Positions 48,299 to 60,479 of a stretch of 64,000 bases of DNA are shown here, piece by piece. Within the stretch, counting starts at the first letter, position 1. Each line of letters opens with the position of its first letter. The notes beneath the pieces are model-generated. The model saw only the letters and a program-made list of their open reading frames with translations. It was not told where the DNA came from and ran no database searches. The stretch covers positions 30,875,290 through 30,939,289 of the forward strand of contig JAAONU010000016.1 in NCBI GenBank assembly GCA_012932295.1. The letters run 5' to 3'. Source of the DNA: Cyclina sinensis. Taxonomy: Eukaryota; Mollusca; Bivalvia; Venerida; Veneridae. The translations under genes and the position numbers were made by a program.

Positions 48299-48899
48299 TA
48301 ATTGTTAGTTTGATTGCATCTGTAAATAATGCAATAATCATAAAATTAATATAGCCGTAAATTAAAAACTAAAACGTTTCAACCATGAAAAGGTCTACGA
48401 AATGGAATAAATATATGGTAAATATGACTAGATATTTAATTTGTTTTACTAAATAAGATATTGACACTTTTGCAACTTAACTCGACATTTTTTGTTTGTT
48501 TATAGCCTAAACTGTTATGGAAATAGGACATTCGATTACTGCTGGCTTTCAATATTTGCTAATATCCGAAAACTTTACTTTTGGAGAATTAATTTTGTAC
48601 TGTGACTACGTTGATCATCTTATGTAAGGATTTTCTTGTTTCATGAAAATATAATAGTCTTAACGTAGCAAGGACTTGACTGGTTGAATAGACTGCAAAA
48701 TAAATAAACAATATCCAAATGAAATTGATATCTTATTGATGATATTCTTTCTAGCAGTTTAAGATGCAATTGTAAAAAAAAGATGGAACCGTTTATAGAC
48801 TACAGTCTTTATTGTCTCACTTTTTGTCTACTGAGTTTGGAAAAATGAAGGAAAACCGAAAATGATCCAGGCAAAAATTCTTCAAGTTGGCACCAAAAG

Positions 48900-49150
48900 A
48901 GTATTCGAAGAGACGAATACTAAGACAGCAGATATTAAAACTGCATTTGTATTTTTGTTGTTCTGTTTGGCCCTGGACTCGACGTTTCCATCGTATTTAT
49001 GCAAATACATTAATTCTGGACTCATGTTTTGTCTCGAAAATCGCGGAAAAGGTTATTAATTTCTCTATGATGAAAGAATTACGTCTGTTATCATAGGAAG
49101 AACAGTTCTATGCACATTTAGCTTCTTTATATTGACTTTTATGGCGTCAC
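48900..49150 (+). repeat. Duplicated block U, copy 2
   Basis: GATATTAAAACTGCATTTGT, TGGCCCTGGACTCGAC, GAATTACGTCTGTTATCATA and ATGGCGTCACCATGG align in order with block U near 56.83-57.11 kb. The offset from copy 3 is about 7.9 kb. Confidence 0.55.
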
Positions 49151-49446
49151 CATGGAAAAGGTATTTTGACAAGTAACAGAAGTTAATTACTGAAATTGGT
49201 AGAAGTATATTCATTGTCTTTAAGCTTCAAATATTAGTTCGTTAAGAATAATTTGAAGTACAAAATTACTTATTAAAATTAAAATTATGATACAGCTTTA
49301 TTGAATGTGCATTTAATAGCGGCGATTGTTTATACTTGAATTCGATAATAACCATAATGTGGTGCATATAACATATATAACAACTATGGCAACAATACAT
49401 ATATTATTACATAATGTTACATTCACTTACGTTGCATATTGAATAA

Positions 49447-49471
49447 ACAACAACAACAACAACAACAACAA
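49447..49471. repeat. (CAA)n microsatellite
   Basis: About eight CAA repeats. Confidence 0.95.
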
Positions 49472-49659
49472 AGGCGTGGCATCTCTAATGTTCAATGGTG
49501 ATTGATCACATTTCTTGTATTTGTTCTTGTTAAAGTTATTTTTGCATATAGCTTAATATACGTATTGATTATTTAATTTAATGAACATCAAACCAGAATT
49601 TAAAAAATTACATTCTATTAAAGATAGATGTCATTTATTAGTAACACAATCAAATTCTA

Positions 49660-50210
49660 AAAACAAATTCATCTCATGTACTAAATGTTGAAATCCTGGC
49701 TGAAAGAAATATTCTTCTCTTAAATGAAGTGTAATGAGTTATTTGTCATTTGAATGTAAGAATAAGATTTAAAGTCTATCTAATAGGATATTTCCAATCT
49801 CTCATGCAAATTTGTTTTGCGTAAGCGTATTAAAACTAATGGCAAAATGACGAAGACGAGGGAGCTGATGAAATTACCTTTGTTAACCAAAAACACTTCA
49901 TTCCTCTTAAATGCGAAATGTATCCATAATTCTAGAACTGATATCTTATTTGCAGATTTTGAAATGGCATTGGTTTGAAATAAAGTAAAATATTTGCAAG
50001 TTTTCCAGCACATTAGAGAGGAATTGAGACAGAAATGGAAATCACAAACAATCCGAAACGTTTGTCTGATTCGATCTCTGCTTAAAGACGAAGTTCATTC
50101 AGTTTGAAGAGTTTACACACTACCTTGATAATTATATAATTCTGTATAATGCAAACTTAATGTTGCAGATACTTTTTTTTCAAAGTTGTAGCTATTTTCC
50201 AGAATCAAAA
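49660..50210 (+). repeat. Duplicated block A, copy 2
   Basis: GTAATGAGTTATTTGTCATT, a CTAATAGGATATTTCC word and AAAATGACGAAGACGAGG align with the other A copies. The alignment with copy 3 extends to a TCAAAGTTGTAGCTA segment, about 550 bases in all. Confidence 0.75.
49840..49928 (+). pseudogene. Exon-like frame in block A, copy 2
   Basis: The plus-strand frame reads QNDEDEGADEITFVNQKHF then IPLKCEMYP before a stop. Copy 3 (53,884 on) gives NDENEVADLITF, then, after one extra T, VNQRNFIPFK. Copy 4 (57,508 on) gives NDRGEMVDETTFVNN. Three diverged copies keeping the same frame suggest a decayed exon. A minus-strand frame is open in this copy but has stops in copy 3, so the plus strand is preferred. 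No family is recognised. Confidence 0.3.
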
Positions 50211-50739
50211 CAATTTACTGTATAAAGAAAAGCAAGTAATTATCATATTTTTTTACAATGAATTCATAAAAAAAATGATTAATAAATGAATCATTTTTTG
50301 TCGCTCGGTTAATCTTCATGAAATACCCAACACAGTCATAAAAACAACCGATTGTGATTATTCCGTTACTGACAGGCTAATGATGGCCTTGTCACATTAT
50401 AATCTAAATTACAATAGTGAAGACTGAAAGACTAGGGGTGAATGTTAAAATGTAGTTACTCTTATATTCTTCTTCTTGTACATATAAGGATGTAATAGGT
50501 TTAAGGAGACTTTATTGCAAGCTTTAAATTGCCTATTGATAAATAGAAAGGAACCTTTATCATTTGAAGATTTGCAGAATGTTACAAGGCATTTAAATGT
50601 TTACTACGTGATACGCTACCGCTTCATCTTAGTAATGTATCTGCTTGAAATTTGTTTCCAATTCAAAAAAAAGCTATCATTTGTACCTGAACTCACGGTG
50701 TTCATAGCTGAAATATGCCAGACAAAACACCGGTTCCGA

Positions 50740-51060
50740 GAGAACCATTCAATACAAAACACCTCTACCATCTACAAAAGCATTATATTCAGACGACACA
50801 TTTGAAGCATCAAAATCAAGGAGGTTTTGTTGTTGTTGCTGTTTTTATCAAAATCTGGATCTACACACAATTTTCATTTCAGGAAAATCAGTGTCTATCA
50901 TTTGTCAAAAGATGTAGCGTAAAAAGCGACTTTGATAGACGCGTCTCTCCTAAGGGAAGAAACTGGGAAAATGCGTATTTAAGTAGTACTGAATAAGCAA
51001 TTATCAGACTTAGGAGCAATAGAACGTACATCGGTCAAGTTGTAGATTTTTTTTAAAGGA
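50740..51060 (+). repeat. Duplicated block B, copy 2
   Basis: CACCTCTACCATCTACAAAA, GACGACACATTTGAAGCATC, GTCTATCATTTGTCAAAAGA and TCAAGTTGTAGATTTT align with block B at 57.84-58.15 kb. Its GKSVSIICQKM frame ends at a TAG; a shifted frame remains open (93 codons from 50,715). Confidence 0.7.
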
Positions 51061-51069
51061 ATTTAATTA

Positions 51070-52180
51070 GTATGTTTATGTAAAAGGTATAAGACAATAG
51101 ATACATTGAACAAAACTGGTTCTTCAAAAATGATTGAGACAAAATGGCTTTTTGAGGTAGATGTTTCTTTACTTTTGTGTAAGTAATACATTTATACGAG
51201 ACAATAGACGTTACTTCAATTTAGAAAATTGCATGCTATATTTGTTTTGTCAATGATTACATCTCGTGATTGATCTATTGCTTTGCTTGCTCCCCTAAAT
51301 GAAGTAAATTATTTTATTGCCTTGCCGTGAAACCTCTGAAGCACGATTATTACATACTTTTATTCTAGTTGGAACCAGTTTAAGTGATATTTGTTTCACC
51401 ATAAACAATGTGAATAGAATTATTTAACTTTTAGATAAATAAATAATAAAAAAATCTTTAATAAGATTGATATCAATGTGATGTTTGCTTGCTCTGACTG
51501 TCTTTCTCTTTTACGTGGGTCTATAAAATGTATTTTTTTCTAAACAGACATCTAAAAAGTATCAACTGACATTTTTTTGTTTCTCTGATTTCCGAAAAGT
51601 AACTAGCATATAATGTCTCTATATAACCTTTTCAATAGATAATCTTATATAACAACGTCGACCTTTTATAAGCAAGAAAATTGCAATTAAACCATTGATT
51701 GTTCAGGTAATTATCTTTTGTAAATAATATAATTAAGTCAAGCTGATGGATTATTGAATCTAGTTGCTATTGTTCCTATTATTATCAAAGTAACGAATAA
51801 GTTTAGCAACTTTTTTGTTTTGACAGGATTACTTCATTATTCCTGTGAATACTTCTCGGTCATGTCATAAAATAGATATCTATTATTATTATTATTATTA
51901 TCATCATCATGATCAACATTATTATAATAACTAGTGTAACCACTGTGTATCAGGACTAAAACACTACAAAAGTCTGAAGAATAAGACGAAATAATGTGAG
52001 TTATTTCCTGAAATAGCAAAGGTTCCTTTTCAATGCCATAAAAATAACTATAATCTCTCGAAGCACTATATTTCGTTACTCATTCCTTATTTATGCTCTC
52101 TTTTTCTCTCTACTTTTTGACTGTGTAAGGAGGCTGCTTTTTTTCTGACGGTGTTTTTTCACTAATTTGTGTAGGTACAG
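51070..52180. other. No gene seen; (ATT)n at 51,881-51,900
   Basis: AT-rich DNA with a short ATT/ATC microsatellite. The minus-strand frame across it has an Asn/Asp run caused by the repeat. Confidence 0.55.
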
Positions 52181-52189
52181 ATCAGAAGA

Positions 52190-52400
52190 TTCTTGCAGAA
52201 CAAGATAAAATGTATGCGTATTCTATTGTTCTTTGCAAAAACAAAGCCATTTTGAGGTAAAAATTTCGGCACTGGTATACTTCAAACAGAGATATGGAAA
52301 TGCGCATAATCTTATTCCGTGAAATTGTAATTGTATTGTCACTTAAGACTGTCAGTGTTGTTTGATTTATAGATAAAAGAATGCGTTTATCTCAGGGAGA
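52190..52400 (+). repeat. Duplicated block C, copy 1
   Basis: GGAAATGCGCATAATCTTAT, TTCCGTGAAATTGTAATTGT and TTGTCACTTAAGACTGTCAG align with the block at 62.68 kb. A further shared word, AGTTGGTCAGGGCAAAAAAA (53,290), recurs at 62,990, so the duplicated segment probably spans more than 1 kb here. Confidence 0.7.
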
Positions 52401-53344
52401 GTCGAAATTGAATCTTTACTGATTTTTTTTTTAAATTGGCCAAGGAAATCTCAGTATAACTATCTGATACTATCTGATATCAGATACTATTTTCCACTAT
52501 CAAATAAAATCTACAATGGTTTCAGAAATTTTCATAATTATTATAAGAGTTTATTCTTTTAAGAGTACCTATATTAAAAAACTGAATGATTAATATTTAA
52601 GCTTCAACCATGTAAAATCTGGGTAAAGTTAATAGTCATAAAGGGAGATAATTGTAAAGAAATGTATACAAACAAACCAAAGTTAACATACACAGTTGAT
52701 ACAGCCTACTTTCAAAGTTAAATGGATGACAAATTACGGAGTAGACAAGGTGTTTTCCTGATGTGAACGCAAATTTATTCCGTCTCAGACTTAAAGTGAC
52801 GACTGCAACAACCTTCATCAGACAGTTACTACAGAAAAGTGACAAATGCCGAGTGGCAAACGAAAGATCTTATCAAATAATGTAAACTCTGTTAACAACA
52901 GGTGAAAGGAAGCTCTGCTGTATTTCATAGTCAACACATGTTTTGCTGCGTTTCAGAAACACAACGGTAGATCCATAACCAAAAAAAGACATTGTCAAAT
53001 ATTTAACATGTCGTTTTCAGATCCATTCTATTATCAAATTCATTGATGTATCAGACAATTTAGGTATAAAACGTTTCGAAGTATGCTTATTCAGTCTGTA
53101 CAGTCAGTCTGTTTCATCTGTTTTATGATAACATTTGATCGAATCGATAATCCAAAACGGAACAATAAATGTATTTGTATACAGAATATGTAATTATTTG
53201 AGAGACTTATTTTATGAGCAAGTGGGATCTGACGCCTCAAGATTGGTTAAAATGATAGACAATGATGTAAAACTTACCCGAATCATTCAGTTGGTCAGGG
53301 CAAAAAAACGATACCAACTTTTTAATCAAATATGTTATTGTTGA

Positions 53345-53640
53345 AAAAGGTTTACTGAAATGAATTCGTATATTGAAAACGTATTTTTGTACTACTAAAT
53401 ACACTTTTTGTATACTAAAAGAATGCATTGTTTTGGTATCAGGCAGGTGGTCTTTGAGGGGCAGAATTTCAAAGCTTTTCCATTTCATAGAGTTCTTTGT
53501 GGAACCATTTATTTTTAAGAATTGAAAAACGACTAATGAAAGAACATTCCTGTAAAGTTTAGTTAAAATCATCCTATTGGTTTAGGAGGAGATGTCGTTT
53601 GAAGGAAAATGCTGACGATGGTCGATGACCACCGATCCCA
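53345..53640. other. No gene seen
   Basis: The long minus-strand frame (53,237-53,572) overlaps duplicated non-coding words and has no recognisable motif. Confidence 0.5.
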
Positions 53641-53644
53641 ACAG

Positions 53645-53684
53645 TTCAACCTTAAACACTTCGTGCTCAGGTGAGCTAAAAAGG
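53645..53684 (+). repeat. Solo end of a tandem-core element
   Basis: ACACTTCGTGCTCAGGTGAG followed by CTAAAAAGG matches the palindromic edge of the tandem-core elements (compare 31,518-31,550 and 16,128-16,146), but no tandem array is attached. Probably a truncated relic. Confidence 0.6.
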
Positions 53685-53709
53685 GAAACAAAAGTGTCAT
53701 GACTAAGCC

Positions 53710-54260
53710 AACGGAATCCATATATTTTCATGTTGGAAATCCTAGCTGATAAAATAATCTTTTTTTTTCTGAAATAGGTTATTTGTCATCTAAATGTAAA
53801 ATAAAGATTGAGAGACTCTCGTCAAATTTCCGTTATAGGATACTTCAATAGGACTTTTTTGAGTAAGTTAATTAGAACTAATACCAAACGACGAAAACGA
53901 GGTGGCTGATTTAATTACCTTTTGTTAATCAACGAAACTTCATTCCTTTTAAATTTAAAATTAATCTCTTTTTTCGTGAATATATAGTAATTGCTAAATT
54001 GCCAGTAAAAGCATCAGTTTGAAATGAAAAATTGACTTAACACGTTTTACAGCTTTTAGAGAGAATCTGAGGCACAAGTGAACATAACGAATTACCAATT
54101 TCAATTTCATGTTGATTCAATCTTAGTATACTGTCAATGTAGTTCTTTCAATTTGAATAATATTTTCACCTCCTTGACCAATTCAACAACTTTTAAGTGG
54201 GACAACATTGATGCAAAATTTTGGTATCTCGTTTCAAAGAGATAGCTATGTACGTATAAA
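53710..54260 (+). repeat. Duplicated block A, copy 3
   Basis: GTTGGAAATCCTAGCTGATA, AGGTTATTTGTCATCTAAAT and ACCAAACGACGAAAACGAGG align with copy 2 at 49.66-50.21 kb. The exon-like frame (53,884-53,965) is interrupted by one extra T. Confidence 0.75.
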
Positions 54261-54269
54261 CAATTGTTC

Positions 54270-55860
54270 TATATAAGAATCTAGATATTATCATAGCCGT
54301 TTTCTTATTGAAGAATTAATTTGACAATGTCAGAAAAATCCTCTGAATCAAGCCCTACTATTTCCTTCCTTTAGTGGACACAAATTAAATGATTAAATGA
54401 TTGTTCTGTAATTTAATTGTAATCAAAACCTTTAAGGAACACTTATTAAAAAGTTAAAGATTGTCTTCAGACCATCTGGTTTATTTTAAATTTTAAAGTA
54501 AAAGATATAATAACGGGAATAACAGGTGATAATTATAGCCGTTTAAACGTTAGTAAGTACGGCATTAGAAACGCTGCAAATTTCACTGTATTCGTACACT
54601 CAGTAAAATAAGATCAATTTTTGTTCATTTTGTATATTTTTCATAAATATTTTATAATATCTTTAATCATATTCAGTGTATTTACATTATTTTTTGTACA
54701 TGACAATTTTCATTTCAATTCAGTATTCAACTCATTTGTATTTTTTACGTGAAGCACCATTTCTATTCTATAAATAAAATAAATTATTGCATTCTGGGAT
54801 TTATTTGTTGATTTTGTGACAGATATCGTGTCGCGAAAGAAACCAACATGACACCTCAAATATCACGATTTAAAGACGTCACAAATTTTACTTACCAGGC
54901 AATTTTAGAAATATAAGCTCCAATAATCAATAGGCTTGTTACAATGCAGGACTGAATAGTAGTAAATCAAATCTAAATAAACATGAAATAAATAAAATAC
55001 TGATAGAAATTTTGCAGTACAAATTTAACAGTAAAGAATAAAAATAGGAGATACAAAATACAAACTTATAGTAATAAATAGAAATGAAAAGTTACAAAAT
55101 ATATGTAAATTTATTGAATACAAATGAAGTCATTCTCAAATAAAAAGAAAATATACAATACAAATAGCAGATATTTTACCATACAAATGAAAATATATAG
55201 AACAGAAATGTAAAATTGAATATTGCAACGTTTTTACATGCCATGAAAAGGCTCTACATTTACTCATTTTTTCTCACTTTTTGTGGCTCTGTTATTCTTA
55301 ATGAAGTACAAATGCTGCCTCCGTAATATGAGGTTATAAACTAAATAACCATATTTAGATCAAAGATTTTTTACCAAACAGAAATGACATGCTATGGTTA
55401 AAATATTGTTACTTTTGAAAGTGCATCTTACTGTTTTGCTTTTGTGTACGTGTAGAAAGGATAGTGCGTTAAAGGATGTTTGAAAAAAGGCAAGTGAAGT
55501 TTGCCTAAAAAATGGCCTACTGTTTACGGTGAAATAACCTTGATTGTAAGGTTTGCAAACAACTACATGTGAATATTCTAAGTTATATGCTACGAATTTG
55601 CTTTGGTAATGTATTGAGACCATGGCTGAGATAGCATATAGATAGAGTAATACGCAACCACAACATACTAGTGATGAACTTGTTTGACTATGGATAAAAG
55701 AGCAGCAATAATCCTTTACACAGTCACAGGATGAACTGGCGGAAGAGACGACGTAATGGACGCAGCTCATGAAATTATTCAAAACTTAACAGTGTCGGGA
55801 AAATTCCACAACTCTTGAGGGTGTGAAAAAGTATTTTGAAATCTTACTAATATATTTATA
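54270..55860. other. AT-rich stretch, no gene seen
   Basis: The longest minus-strand frame (140 codons, 55,360-55,782) is rich in Ser, Cys and Phe and has no recognisable domain. It abuts the plus-strand pogo-like relic and is treated as a chance frame. Confidence 0.45.
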
Positions 55861-55882
55861 GGACAGCAAGCCAAAAGCAATT

Positions 55883-56208
55883 ACGTCTCTAGAATATACG
55901 ACACTCATCGGATATGTCTTTGCAGCAGATAATCTGCCACCATTCTTCATATTCAAAGGAAATATGTTTAACCCCAAAAATCAGCTACAACAGGTCCAGG
56001 GAATTCGATGTCAGAGAGTGAATGGTCAAATTCAAGACCATTTCCTCCCAAATATCCGAGGCCATTTAAGTGCTAGTAACGTTGTACATGTGATATAAGA
56101 TAGACATGCCTCCCATGTAAGCGAAACACCGACATCATACCTTTTGTGCTGCCTTCACATACACCTAATATTGTGACAACTGTAGATGTAGGCATTTTCA
56201 GGCTTCTG
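55883..56208 (+). pseudogene. pogo/Tigger-type DDE transposase relic
   Basis: In one plus-strand frame from 55,883 the reading is TSLEYTTLIGYVFAADNLPP then FFIFKGN. This matches the TVIGCVxAxGxxLPPxxIFKG segment of pogo-type (DDE_1) transposases. DRHASHVS near 56,100 corresponds to the DGHxSHxS motif of the second catalytic aspartate. LPSHTPNIVTTVDVGIFRLL, ending at 56,208, corresponds to LPPHTTHxLQPLDVGVFxPLK. At least one frameshift and a stop before DRHASH break the frame, and the glycine of DGH is changed. N-terminal DNA-binding and C-terminal parts and the TIRs were not found. It is an old fragment without enzyme activity. Confidence 0.85.
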
Positions 56209-56209
56209 A

Positions 56210-56820
56210 ACACATTTTATTGTTCAGAGTGCGCAATTAACTTGAACAAATGTATGGTTAAAACATCATTCGACAGGAGTATCAATTAAGAACTCAAAAT
56301 GTATGAACGAGAATGCTCTTGAAAGTTTCAGTCTGGCTAGGTTGTCCTTGAAACTTACGAAACTAAAAAAGGAAATACTGTATCCTCATTTCTTTACATT
56401 TCAAAGTTGACAATACATTTTCATCAGAAGATATTTTGACTAATGTAAATTTCAGTTGCACATGCGCCGATTAACTTGTTAAAAGGAACAATTGAATCAG
56501 AAAAGAGCATGTTTCAATTATTTGTTGTTAAAATCTTTTCTATTGGCTTCTTTATAAATAGTATTTCATGTAATCAAAACATTTAATATATTACTTCCTA
56601 GATAACCTTCTACACACAAAGACGGATTTGTATTTGTATACGACCCATTGTTGTTGGTTAGGCCTTAATTCAGTTAAAAGGAGTAAAACAGTATTTCTAT
56701 TTCTTTCTATTTATGAATTATAATGGCAAGAAAAATATGTTTATACTACAATATTCATTGACTCATTTCTTGTCTTTTCTATTTCGTAGTAAGAAGAATG
56801 AGCCGCAAACGTTCAATACA
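56210..56820. other. No gene seen
   Basis: Sequence downstream of the pogo relic. No continuation of the transposase could be read with confidence. Confidence 0.5.
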
Positions 56821-56829
56821 AATTTCTTT

Positions 56830-57110
56830 AAGTAGGCGCCGAAAGCGCATTCTAGCAAGCCCATTTTAAAAAAGGAAATATTAAAACCGTATTAGTAACT
56901 TTGTTCTCTCTAGAATATAACTTTAGACATGACAATTTCATCATTTTGATTAAGCACATGTATGGAATTTGTTTAGAAGAGCGGACACGGGTTATTCATT
57001 TCAGTATAATGTAAGAATTTCGTCTGTTATCCTAGAAAGAATTGTACTGTATTAGCACATTTGCCTTTTGTATATTGCATTTATAGAGTCATCAAGGAAC
57101 ATACATATAG
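56830..57110 (+). repeat. Duplicated block U, copy 3
   Basis: GAAATATTAAAACCGTATTA, ATGTAAGAATTTCGTCTGTT and ATCCTAGAAAGAATTGTACT align in order with copy 2 (48.9-49.15 kb). Confidence 0.55.
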
Positions 57111-57339
57111 ACTGGTAATTTATTATGTAAGTGTAAAACTTTGGTCTTTGAGATTTATTGTTGTTCTTGCGTTAAGAGTAATTCAAAAGAAATACCAATT
57201 GATGTTTGTTATTAAAATTCTAGCATGATCTGTTAAGGGCCCATATTTTTTATAACTAGAACAATTTCGAGAGAAAAGCGCTAAATATTTCCTTTTCAGT
57301 TTTTATTAATGTTATGATAAAGAGTTCTTCTATGCTAAA

Positions 57340-57660
57340 GCTTGATAAAAAATGATCTTCAATGATGAATTATTAAAATCTTAGCTAAGAAAAATTTTCC
57401 TATCAAATGAAAATTAATGTCCTACTTGTCATTGAAATTTAAATTTAAAATTTATATTCTGTCGCTAGAGATTTTTAAAGCTCTCAATAAACATAAACGT
57501 TTAAAGACTAATGACAGAGGCGAGATGGTTGATGAAACCACCTTTGTTAATAATAGCAATTCATCCCTCTAATATCTAAATGTATCGATAATTTTGTTAT
57601 TGATATATTTATTAAAAACTTGCCAGTAAAATAAATATTGTAAATGATAATCAATAAATA
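57340..57660 (+). repeat. Duplicated block A, copy 4
   Basis: AAATTAATGTCCTACTTGTC, ACTAATGACAGAGGCGAG and CACCTTTGTTAATAATAGCA align with the other A copies. The exon-like frame (57,508-57,563) reads NDRGEMVDETTFVNN and stops soon after. Confidence 0.65.
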
Positions 57661-57839
57661 TAATTATGTGAAGGTTTGCAAATGTAAACATGTGAACATT
57701 CATAAAATAGGACGAATTTGCTTTATTGATATATGTACTTGTTATATGTTTCTATTTTGATAAATATAGATTAGGTGTAACTGATCTAACAGTGTCCGTA
57801 GATGATAAAATACACTAGTCTTCCGTTCATGAAGAACCA

Positions 57840-58150
57840 TTGAACTACAACATAAAACACTTTTACCCTTTACAGAAGCATATGACGACACGTTTGAAGG
57901 CATCAGCATAATGGAGTTTATAGTCAAGAACTGGACCTAGAAGCAATTATCCCTACAGGACAATCATTGTCTATCATTTGTCGAAAGATGTTGCAATAAA
58001 AGCGATTGTGGCAGACACATTTATCTTACAGGAGAAAAGCGAGAAAAAGCGTCTTTTAGATAAGACAAAGTTAGGAATGGACCATTATTAGACTGATGAA
58101 CAATAAAATATATATCGGCTGAGCTGTAGATTTTGTAGAGATTGAAAGTA
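57840..58150 (+). repeat. Duplicated block B, copy 3
   Basis: Aligned with copy 2 over about 310 bases through CATATGACGACACGTTTGAA, CAATCATTGTCTATCATTTG and GAGCTGTAGATTTTG. The frame LDLEAIIPTGQSLSIICRKM ends at a stop after one extra base relative to copy 1. The alternative frame, CLSFVERCCNKSDCGRHIYL, stays open for a further 40 codons. Confidence 0.7.
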
Positions 58151-58159
58151 GTAACTGTG

Positions 58160-60475
58160 TTTTCGATATGAAGACTACACATTTACTGAATATGACTATT
58201 TAAAAGAACTGGATAATTTTTAACTGAATTTGTCATTTTAATGTTAGGTTGTAGTTTTATAAGTATTTCAAATGTGGACTTATTTATCTCGTAAAACAAG
58301 GATTGATAGATAATACATGTGTAAGAAAAAGGTGTTACTTCTGTTAAGAAAGTTGAGTGATAAATATGCCTTGAAATGAATAATTATGATGGTTTTGATT
58401 ACATTTGAGATTTATTTTCTATTTACATTTCATGCCTTCTATTAAAATAAAAATATGTATAAATTAATTGCAGCTGTGAAATTATTTAAGCTCGATGACT
58501 TTATTTTTCATTCAAAATGCAACCGATATTGGTAAATTGTGTATTTTCCAAGGTGGCTGGAGCTACTTAACTTTTAAATACAAAGTTATGATATGATTTT
58601 TTTTCATTTCCATGATTGTTAAGTGTCTTTACATATTTTATTTCTAATACCCTGATTCCACTCTGAATAGCATTCAGTTCCATTAATCTGTGTAGGATTC
58701 AGACATTTTTACTGAAGGACATGGATTCAAACCCCACTCAAGCCAACTTTTTTTCTTTCTAGTTTTTGGCAGTTTCAGATTTGTTTACAACAGTATTTTT
58801 TATAGAATTTAAATTCAATTTATTTCGTTTTAAATATATTTCGATTGTAACAAAGCCTTTTAACATGGTAAATTGATGAACATTTGGCATCTGTGATTTC
58901 AGTTATTCATTTCTCCAACTTTAGACAGTAAAGTGTTTGATATTTTGCCTATTTATTCAGAATAGTACACGAATAAAAATAATTGTAGCTAATTTGAAGA
59001 CCCGAAGATTTTTGTTGAAGTTTCGGATTTTCTTTTATTTCCTTTTTGTTAACAGTCAGTAAGTCCTCATAATGTGAATGATTTCATACCAAGTAACACC
59101 TGTTTTGCATGGTCAGACTTAGAAAAATTTACCTTATAATCCCATTAAGTCGGGTTAGTTTTGAAATGAATAGTATTCATTTCTCGAAACTCCCATAGTA
59201 AACGTGTCTTATGTGGTCTATTTTTTTGTCTAGGACAGTATATTTTAAAAAAAATGCTCACTTCAATGAGGACTGACAAAATGTCCTCTAGTACCTGAGT
59301 TGTTTATTCCTGTGTTAATTTGATTATTTTTTTAATATTTAAAAACCACGAATATGCCAATAACCCACTGAACGATATTTCAGATTTTTTTCATACTGTA
59401 AATGCATGTAAAGCTGACCAATGATGGGACCGGATCTCAGAATAACACAATAAAAATATTGAAGGAATGAGACGTTTTAACTGTTCTTTAAATCCGATGC
59501 ATCTTCCGGGAAGAGTTTGACTTATTTTCTTGAAGCAAAACCTGTACATCGTAAGATATTATAGGAAATTATAGACAATGAATAAAAGATACAAAAGCAT
59601 TCAGATCCAAACTTCATCATAAGCCAAAATGTGCAGCTGTTGGGAATGGAGTCAGACGGATTATTATTCTTTTGTACAAAGCAAAAATGTTCATTCTTTG
59701 AATTATATACAGTTTTAAAAAAAGACAAAGACAATACAATATTTTGTTCATTGTTTATTTCGAGAACTTAAAATATTGATTTAGGTTTGATAGGTAGATA
59801 TTGAATTGTATGTACTTTTTCAAGTCAAATTAGATCGCATTTTCAAACCTGTCTAGTTATGGCAAAATGCATCTCTGATGTATGGAAGAAAAAATATCGT
59901 CAAAAAATAAAGATCCTCCCCGAAAAGGACCATATTTGCCATATTTGGTTCAAGAAAAAATCCAGTTTAACAACTCTATCCATTTAACGTATGCAAATGA
60001 ACAATCTTATTGATAGACGGGCACAGTGACTACTGTCTGGGAATATAAAAAAGGACGAACTTAGTGTTGAGACACACAGTCATATAAAATTATCTTTTCA
60101 CACGTGTCTGTCATTTTTAAGAACTCGCAGTTTCGACAGAACGGAAAATTAGCTGTAAATTTCGTAATTATTTCAATTAGTGACGATCAGAAATATATAG
60201 TACTTCATCGGGATTTATCGAGTTGAAAAAGAAGCATTGAATTTATATCTTTCTTTTGATATTTTTTTCTGTGAAAAAATAGTAATTTTGCTCATACGTC
60301 TTACAACAAATGCTGTTTTGAGATATAGTTACAATGAGGAATTTTAGAGAGACAGTTACTATAAATTTGGCTACAATTGAAAAAAGTAGCGGAAATATAT
60401 TTTTTTATCATTACCGAATATATCCTATTCTGTTAATACGTCTTTGTCATATGTCATTAATTTTATATGTTTCTA
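58160..60475. other. No gene seen
   Basis: AT-rich DNA. A CTCCCATAGTAAACGTGTC word at about 59,189 is the approximate inverse of one near 905, possibly a shared MITE edge, but neither copy could be delimited. Confidence 0.45.
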
Positions 60476-60479
60476 ACAG

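Larger units (their letters stand above)
48300..49640. other. No intact gene; contains block U copy 2 and a CAA microsatellite
   Basis: Two overlapping plus-strand frames at 48.86-49.10 kb fall in block U. They are not conserved in the other copies and are not called as genes. Confidence 0.5.

Noticed and set aside
55360..55782. 140-codon minus-strand frame, the longest outside the mariner element
   Set aside because: Cys/Ser/Phe-rich with no motif and no splice or promoter support. The nearest recognisable sequence is the pogo relic on the opposite strand.
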